This document shows positions 59,479 to 64,000 of a stretch of DNA of 64,000 nucleotides, one piece after another. The DNA comes from Actinopolyspora halophila DSM 43834 (lineage in GTDB: Bacteria; Actinomycetota; Actinomycetes; Mycobacteriales; Pseudonocardiaceae): NCBI RefSeq assembly GCF_000371785.1, contig NZ_AQUI01000002.1:2893276-2957275 (forward strand), read 5' to 3'. The first letter of the stretch is position 1, and every line of letters begins with the position of its first letter. The notes beneath the pieces were generated by a model. That model did not search any database. It was not told the DNA's origin and saw nothing but the letters and a program-made list of their open reading frames with translations. The position numbers were made by a program, and so were the translations under genes.

Positions 59479-60113
59479 GCTGCTCCGTGGAGATAGGTGA
59501 GCGCGTCGTCGAGCTCGACGACGTCGCCGTACTTGGCCTGGATGTCGAAGAGTCCGGCCCGGTGTGGTTCCGCGGCGCGGTCCCCCACGCAGTCGGAGAC
59601 CACCAGGGTCGGATAGCCGTACTGCACCGCGTCCACCACGCTCGCCCGGACACAGCCGCTGGTGGTCGTTCCGCAGATCAGCAGGGTGTCCACCCGTGAG
59701 TTCACCAGCCGTGCGACGAGATCGGTGCCGAAGAAAGCGCTCGCCGCGCGTTTCTCCAGCAGCGGTTCGTCAGCGCTCCTGCCGAGGCGGGAGTCCAGTT
59801 CGACCAGCGGCGTCCCGCGCCGCAGGTCCCCGAAGCCCGGTGCTTTGCGCAGCCACGCGGTGGTCTCCCCCTTCTCGAAGACGATCGTGGTGAACAGGAT
59901 CGGTGCTCCCGTCACACGAGCGGACTCCAACAGCCGGGCCGTGGCGGCGAGTTCGTCGTCCAGGTCCGCGCCGATCCGACTCGCCGGATCGGTGAAGCCG
60001 GAAGTGAAATCCACGACCAGCACCGCCGGTCGGGTGCCACGGAGCACGGGCTCCCCGATCCCCGCTCGCCGATAACGCTCCGCGGCGTCGGCGTGCTCGG
60101 TGTCTGTGCCCAC
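59475..60113 (-). CDS. nicF: Maleamate amidohydrolase-like isochorismatase-family enzyme (NicF)
   Basis: A 212-residue cysteine hydrolase. AVLVVDFTSGFTDP has the catalytic Asp, LRKAPGFGDL the Lys region and TTTSGCVRASVVDA the nucleophilic Cys. LLEKRAASAFFGTDL is another conserved block. The length and the FTSGFTDP wording match maleamate amidohydrolases, which yield maleate and ammonia. GTG 60113 lies six bases after AAGGAGG. It is the first gene of the catabolic operon and has a well-formed promoter upstream. Confidence 0.9.
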   Translation of the reverse strand: MGTDTEHADAAERYRRAGIGEPVLRGTRPAVLVVDFTSGFTDPASRIGADLDDELAATARLLESARVTGAPILFTTIVFEKGETTAWLRKAPGFGDLRRGTPLVELDSRLGRSADEPLLEKRAASAFFGTDLVARLVNSRVDTLLICGTTTSGCVRASVVDAVQYGYPTLVVSDCVGDRAAEPHRAGLFDIQAKYGDVVELDDALTYLHGAA

Positions 60114-60153
60114 GGGCGCCCTCCTTGTCGCTGTCCCGTTGTCCCGCGAGCAG

Positions 60154-60181
60154 ACTAAATTTAATGAAATCAAACTGTCAA
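60154..60181 (-). promoter_or_regulatory. Promoter of the 2,5-dihydroxypyridine operon
   Basis: On the minus strand TTGACA (60176-60181), 16 bases, TTTAGT (60154-60159), in an AT-rich block about 40 bases before the amidohydrolase start. A good sigma-70-type match, unusual for this GC-rich window. Confidence 0.7.
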
Positions 60182-60209
60182 CGCTTCTAACACGAGGTTA
60201 TTCTCAGCC

Positions 60210-60269
60210 AGTTATCCATATTGACAGCCAGCACGTCACGGTGCTTGTAATTAAATCTTCCGGATAACT
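60210..60269. promoter_or_regulatory. Widely spaced inverted repeat in the divergent promoter region
   Basis: AGTTATCC (60210-60217) and GGATAACT (60262-60269) are perfect inverted copies 44 bases apart, in the gap between the catabolic operon and the MFS gene. They flank a plus-strand TTGACA (60221-60226). They could be two operator half-sites for the GntR regulator or the ends of a looping pair. Confidence 0.5.
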
Positions 60270-60288
60270 CGCTAAGTGAGGTACCGCT

Positions 60289-61767
60289 ATGACGAGTGCC
60301 GAACAGACCCGCACCCCCACCGCCGCAGGTGGGATCCACGGGTACCGCACCTTGTGGGCGGCGTTGTTCATCGGTTGGCTACTCGCCTATGCCGACCGCT
60401 CGATCACCGGCCCCGTGGTCACGTGGATGATCGACAACGAGGTCGCCTTCATGCAGTCGGCGAACGAGCCACACGCGCTCGGAGGACTGATCGGCAGCCT
60501 GTTCTTCGCCGGATACATGCTCACCCAGTTGCCCAGCGGCAGACTCGGCGATCGCTACGGAAATTCCGCGATGCTGACCATCTGCTTCATCTGGGCCGGC
60601 ATCGCCACCATGCTCAACGGAGTGCTCAGCGGCCTGTTCGCCTTCGTCGCACTGCGCGTGCTGACCGGACTCGGTGAGGGCGCCTTCTACTCCAACGACC
60701 GAGCACTGATCATCGCGCGGACACCCGCCCACAAACGCAGTCTCGGTCTCGGGGTCGCGATCACCGGACTGGCGTTCGGACTCACCGTGGCCTCCGTGGC
60801 CACCCCGTGGTTGCTCAACATCGGCACGGCACTGCTCGGCCGCGGAGGCTGGCGCTTCCCGTTCCTGTTCTTCGGCGTGATCACGCTGCTGTTCGGTGTC
60901 CTGCTGAGCTTCTACCTGCGCAAGCTGTTCGGGCGCAAGCAGGTGCGCGAACCGTTGGGACGTCTGCTCGGCATGTCCGCGGTGTTCGGCACGTTGATCA
61001 TGCTGCTGTTCTGGCTCACCGACTCACTCGGTCTGCCGAACTGGGTCTCCGCGCTGGCCGAGGTGGTGCTCGCGCTGGCCATCGTCGGCGTCACCCAGAC
61101 TCGACGCCGCGGTCGCGCCCGACAGAGCGAGCCCGCCCCGCCCAGGGCAGCCATCCAGTGGCGCGGCACCGCCCCGATCTACCTCGCGGCCATCGCGATC
61201 ATGTGGAGCATCTGGCTGTTCGGCTACTGGTCGGTCGAGATCGTCTCCTCCGCGGCCGACACCTCGCTCGTCCAGGCCGGACTGACCGCGGCGTTCAACG
61301 CGGGTGCGGGCATGATCGGCTTCCCCGTGGGCGGTTGGATATCCGATGTGGCCCGGAGACGCGGCTGGGGACGACGCGACATCCTCATCACCGCCACGTT
61401 GGCCCAGGGCGTGCTCGTCCTCGCCTTCGGGCTCTACCTGCAGCACACCACGCACCCCTCCCTGGCGCTGCTCGGTGTGCTGTTGTTCGGCACCGGGCTT
61501 TTCCTCAACGCCGTGCAGCCGATGTCGCAGGCACTCACCGCCGACCTCGTGCCGGAACAACAGCACGCCACGGCGTTCGGCATGTGGAACATGATCGGCG
61601 AGATCGGCGCGCTCGCCAGTCCGGTGATCAGCGGTACCGTGCGCGACGCGACCGGCTCCTGGGCACCGGCGGTGTACCTCGACGCCGCACTGGTGCTCGG
61701 CAGCGCCCTGCTCTACCTCGCGGTACACCGCGACCGCACCCCGGCCCCGCTCGGTGCGCCGGGCTGA
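60289..61767 (+). CDS. MFS transporter, aromatic-acid/anion symporter-like (probable pathway uptake)
   Basis: A 492-residue, 12-helix protein of the anion:cation symporter branch of MFS, the class of NicT and PcaK-like importers. It starts WAALFIGWLLAYADRSITGP, with GYMLTQLPSGRLGDRYGNSAM as motif A and DLVPEQQHATAFGMWNMIGE late. It is divergent from the 2,5-dihydroxypyridine operon, sharing its regulatory gap, so it probably brings in the pyridine carboxylate or hydroxypyridine substrate. ATG 60289 follows GTGAGG. No close link to the next, convergent DeoR gene. Confidence 0.88.
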   Translation: MTSAEQTRTPTAAGGIHGYRTLWAALFIGWLLAYADRSITGPVVTWMIDNEVAFMQSANEPHALGGLIGSLFFAGYMLTQLPSGRLGDRYGNSAMLTICFIWAGIATMLNGVLSGLFAFVALRVLTGLGEGAFYSNDRALIIARTPAHKRSLGLGVAITGLAFGLTVASVATPWLLNIGTALLGRGGWRFPFLFFGVITLLFGVLLSFYLRKLFGRKQVREPLGRLLGMSAVFGTLIMLLFWLTDSLGLPNWVSALAEVVLALAIVGVTQTRRRGRARQSEPAPPRAAIQWRGTAPIYLAAIAIMWSIWLFGYWSVEIVSSAADTSLVQAGLTAAFNAGAGMIGFPVGGWISDVARRRGWGRRDILITATLAQGVLVLAFGLYLQHTTHPSLALLGVLLFGTGLFLNAVQPMSQALTADLVPEQQHATAFGMWNMIGEIGALASPVISGTVRDATGSWAPAVYLDAALVLGSALLYLAVHRDRTPAPLGAPG

Positions 61768-61897
61768 CCCGAGCACACCGCGGGAACTCCCGACGCGCGG
61801 CCACGCGCGGAGAGCACCCGCTTCACCGACGCCGCCCGCCCGGCCGCCGGTCTCGGCTCGCTCCCCTCCCCGCGTGCCCGGGCGCCGGAACACCACT

Positions 61898-62662
61898 TCA
61901 GTCGGCGATGGCGACCTCCACCCCCTGCTCCTCGAACGGAGCGAGGGAGGCCGCATCGGCTTCCGCGTCGGTGACCAGCGTCCACCGCCGCGGAAGCCGC
62001 GCCCACGCGTGAAACGGACGCCGCCCGAGCTTGGCTGCGTGCACCAGCACGTACACGTGCTCGGCACGCCGGGCCATGATCTCCTTGAGCCTGGTCTGCT
62101 GCAGGTCCGCCTCGCAGATCCCCTCGTCGGCGACGACACCGTCCGCCCCGAGGAACACCCGATCGAACGTCATACGTTCCAGGGCCGCTTCGGCCAGCGG
62201 CCCGACGAATCCCTGACTGACGTGGCGCAGCGTCCCACCCAGACACTCGACGTGCAGCTCCGAATCGGCCAGCTCCTGCAACACCGTCAGTCCCGTGGTG
62301 ACCACGGTGATTTCCCGTGCACGGCGCAACTCACGACCGAGCGCCCCCGTGGTGGAGCCGGAATCGAGCAGCACCGACTCCCCTGGCCGTATCCGATCGG
62401 CCGCCCACGCGGCGATAGCCCGCTTGGCCTCGAAGGACTCGCCGCTGCGTTGACCCAGCGAGACCTCCTGGCCCGGCCCCATCGGCATGGCACCGCCGTA
62501 AGTGCGTGCCAGCTGCCCCGCCGACTCGAGTTGAGCGAGATCGCGGCGAATCGTCGAAGCGGTCACCCCGAAAGTGCTCGACAGTTCGTCGACACTGGCC
62601 AGTCCCGAGGTGGTCGCCATACGCACGATGGCGGAGCGTCGTTCCCGGGATTCACGGGACAT
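61898..62662 (-). CDS. DeoR-family transcriptional regulator
   Basis: A 254-residue regulator. N-terminal HTH: RRSAIVRMATTSGLASVDEL with FGVTASTIRRDLAQLE. The sugar-phosphate-sensing DeoRC domain has RTYGGAM, LLDSGSTTGALGREL, VTTGLTVLQEL and FLGADGV. DeoR proteins usually repress sugar or sugar-acid operons and sense a phosphorylated intermediate. It is the third gene of a minus-strand set (kinase, dehydrogenase, regulator), 21 bases after the PdxA-like stop, so the inducer is probably a four-carbon acid-sugar phosphate. Confidence 0.93.
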   Translation of the reverse strand: MSRESRERRSAIVRMATTSGLASVDELSSTFGVTASTIRRDLAQLESAGQLARTYGGAMPMGPGQEVSLGQRSGESFEAKRAIAAWAADRIRPGESVLLDSGSTTGALGRELRRAREITVVTTGLTVLQELADSELHVECLGGTLRHVSQGFVGPLAEAALERMTFDRVFLGADGVVADEGICEADLQQTRLKEIMARRAEHVYVLVHAAKLGRRPFHAWARLPRRWTLVTDAEADAASLAPFEEQGVEVAIAD

Positions 62663-62683
62663 CGTCTTCCTCCCCGGTCCGCC

Positions 62684-63685
62684 TCACACAGCGGTGGACA
62701 GCTCGGCGGCCTGGTGCAGGGCCTCGATCATGCTGTCCACATCCGCCTTTCCGGTACCCGCGATGTCGAAAGCCGTACCGTGGTCCACCGAGGTCCGGAT
62801 GACCGGAAGCCCCACAGTCACGTTCACCCCCGCATCGATCCCCAACAGTTTGACCGGAGCATGTCCCTGGTCGTGGTACATCGCCACGATCAGATCGTAG
62901 TCGCCCCGGCTGGCCAGAAAAAAAGCCGTGTCCGCGGGGAGCGGACCGTGGACATCCACACCGGAGGACCGCAGCTTCTCCACGGCGGGCACGACCTTGC
63001 TCTCCTCCTCCCGATACCCGAACAACCCGTTCTCCCCCGCGTGGGGATTGATCCCGCAGACCCCGATCCGCGGCGCGGAAACACCGGAACCCCGGATCGC
63101 CCGGTAGCCACGAAGGACGGTGCGCTCGACCAGACCGGGCTCTATCCGCCGCACGGCGTCGATCAGCCCGATGTGCGTGGTCACGTGCACGACTTTCACC
63201 TTGGGGGTCGACAGCATCATCGACACCTCCTCGGTGTCGGTCAAATACGCCAAGAGCTCGGTGTGTCCCGGGTACAGGTGCCCGGCGGCGTGCAATGCCT
63301 CCTTGTTCAACGGCGCGGTGCAGATTCCCTGCACCTCGCCACCCAGGGCGAGTTCACTCGCCATGCGCACGTAGTGGTAGGCGGCATCGCCCGCGACCGG
63401 TGAGACCTCGCCCCACGGCAGGTCGGGCGGAATCAGACCGGGGTCGATCACGTTGATCCGTCCGGACGTGAAAACGGCCTCCGCGACGGATTCCACGGCG
63501 ACGACCTCGGCTTGGCTGCCTGCGATCTCGGCGGCGCGACGCAGCCGAGCGACGTCTCCGAGGACGATCGGGCGGCAACGAGTGGTGACGGACTCGTCCA
63601 GCAACGCTCCGACGATGACCTCCGGACCGACGCCGGCCCCGTCTCCCATGGTCACGGCGATCAACGGAATGTGAGCAGTACTCAT
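62684..63685 (-). CDS. pdxA2: PdxA2-family dehydrogenase (four-carbon acid-sugar 4-phosphate)
   Basis: A 333-residue protein of the PdxA family. PLIAVTMGDGAGVGPEVI starts it, ICTAPLNKEALHAAGH and the metal-binding His in HVTTHIGL, and MYHDQGHAPVK and DHGTAFDIAGTGKAD follow. The classic enzyme makes a pyridoxine precursor, but a copy next to a DUF1537 kinase is the PdxA2 type, which oxidises and decarboxylates 4-phospho-D-threonate or erythronate to dihydroxyacetone phosphate. ATG 63685 comes one base after the kinase stop and has GGAAGG in front of it. Confidence 0.93.
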   Translation of the reverse strand: MSTAHIPLIAVTMGDGAGVGPEVIVGALLDESVTTRCRPIVLGDVARLRRAAEIAGSQAEVVAVESVAEAVFTSGRINVIDPGLIPPDLPWGEVSPVAGDAAYHYVRMASELALGGEVQGICTAPLNKEALHAAGHLYPGHTELLAYLTDTEEVSMMLSTPKVKVVHVTTHIGLIDAVRRIEPGLVERTVLRGYRAIRGSGVSAPRIGVCGINPHAGENGLFGYREEESKVVPAVEKLRSSGVDVHGPLPADTAFFLASRGDYDLIVAMYHDQGHAPVKLLGIDAGVNVTVGLPVIRTSVDHGTAFDIAGTGKADVDSMIEALHQAAELSTAV

Positions 63686-63686
63686 A

Positions 63687-64000
63687 TCAGCCTTCCGAAA
63701 TAGGACGTAGATGCCTGACGATCCGGACGAGGCTGTCCGGACCGCCGAAACTTCCCGGGCGCGTCACCACCGACGTCCCGCCGGGGGTGTGGCTGTGCAC
63801 GGCGCCGTGGTGAACCTGACCGCGGGGGAACAGCGCGTCGACCTCGACCGCTTCGAGCACCCTGCGCGCGGTCTCCCCACCGGTCAGCACGAGGTCGACC
63901 GGTGCCTCGCTGCACGCGACGGCCCGGCGCGCGGTCTCGGCGAGCAGTCGCACGAACTCGCGGGAACGCCCTGCTGCGATCTCCCCTCCGAGCCGGGAGG
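63687..64000 (-). CDS. Four-carbon acid-sugar kinase, DUF1537 family (C-terminal part)
   Basis: The last ~104 residues of a protein that continues beyond the right edge. VDLVLTGGETARRVLEAVEVD, LFPRGQVHHGAV and FGGPDSLVRIVRHL are typical of the C-terminal nucleotide-binding domain of DUF1537 kinases (DtnK/OtnK). These phosphorylate D-threonate, D-erythronate or L-threonate at C4. It precedes the PdxA2-like gene with a one-base gap, so the two form a catabolic unit. Confidence 0.88.
   Translation of the reverse strand, partial: SRLGGEIAAGRSREFVRLLAETARRAVACSEAPVDLVLTGGETARRVLEAVEVDALFPRGQVHHGAVHSHTPGGTSVVTRPGSFGGPDSLVRIVRHLRPISEG

Overview
This window is high-GC DNA with dense coding, GTG and TTG starts, ATGA/TGATG gene overlaps and long operons, which is typical of a filamentous actinomycete. 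The protein style suggests Pseudonocardiales (Actinopolyspora- or Saccharopolyspora-like), but the family cannot be fixed from the window. No rRNA or tRNA genes, CRISPR arrays, insertion sequences or phage genes were seen.

Layout. 1-1.9 kb: the start of a Tat-type serine hydrolase and a Tat-exported protein of unknown function. 1.9-15.5 kb: a tightly coupled minus-strand operon holding the five-gene enediyne core cassette (DUF1702/E3, UnbV/E4, UnbU/E5, the iterative PKS PksE, and the hot-dog thioesterase E10). It is flanked by an atypical AarF/UbiB-like kinase upstream and by an MFS exporter and an HxlR regulator downstream. No enediyne tailoring genes are present. 15.7-29.2 kb: mostly housekeeping genes (flavin disulfide reductase, prfC, a LysR/PfpI/SDR redox group, a zinc alcohol dehydrogenase, a YciO-like protein, an HpnB-like glycosyltransferase, homocysteine methyltransferase, an SDR protein, a two-component system). 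29.2-34.1 kb: a YkcB/YkcC-like pair of membrane glycosyltransferases and a DUF4185 protein.

34.2-42.5 kb: a pectin/uronate utilisation locus. It has a secreted GH28 polygalacturonase, a LacI regulator, a complete TRAP transporter, an NAD-dependent dehydrogenase and an enolase-superfamily enzyme. Two identical palindromic operators sit at the promoters of the hydrolase and the transporter, and a weaker third copy lies in front of the regulator. 42.8-47.3 kb holds small accessory redox genes.

47.4-54.8 kb is the most novel-looking part. An amino-acid kinase of the GHMP family, a divergent fold-type-II PLP enzyme and a DUF364 'heavy-metal chelation' protein lie in one operon with a complete FecBCD-type metallophore ABC importer. 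A divergent MFS exporter faces them. The intergenic region carries two Zur-type boxes, one for each direction. I read this as a candidate zinc-controlled small-metallophore (zincophore-like) synthesis, export and import system built without NRPS, opine dehydrogenase or siderophore synthetase.

54.9-61.8 kb: a GntR-linked operon for the lower pathway of N-heteroaromatic degradation through 2,5-dihydroxypyridine (NicX, NicD, maleate isomerase and maleamate amidase homologues). It includes a PobA-like ring hydroxylase and has a divergent MFS importer. 61.9-64 kb: a DeoR regulator, a PdxA2-type dehydrogenase and the end of a DUF1537 kinase, a four-carbon acid-sugar catabolic set cut by the window edge.
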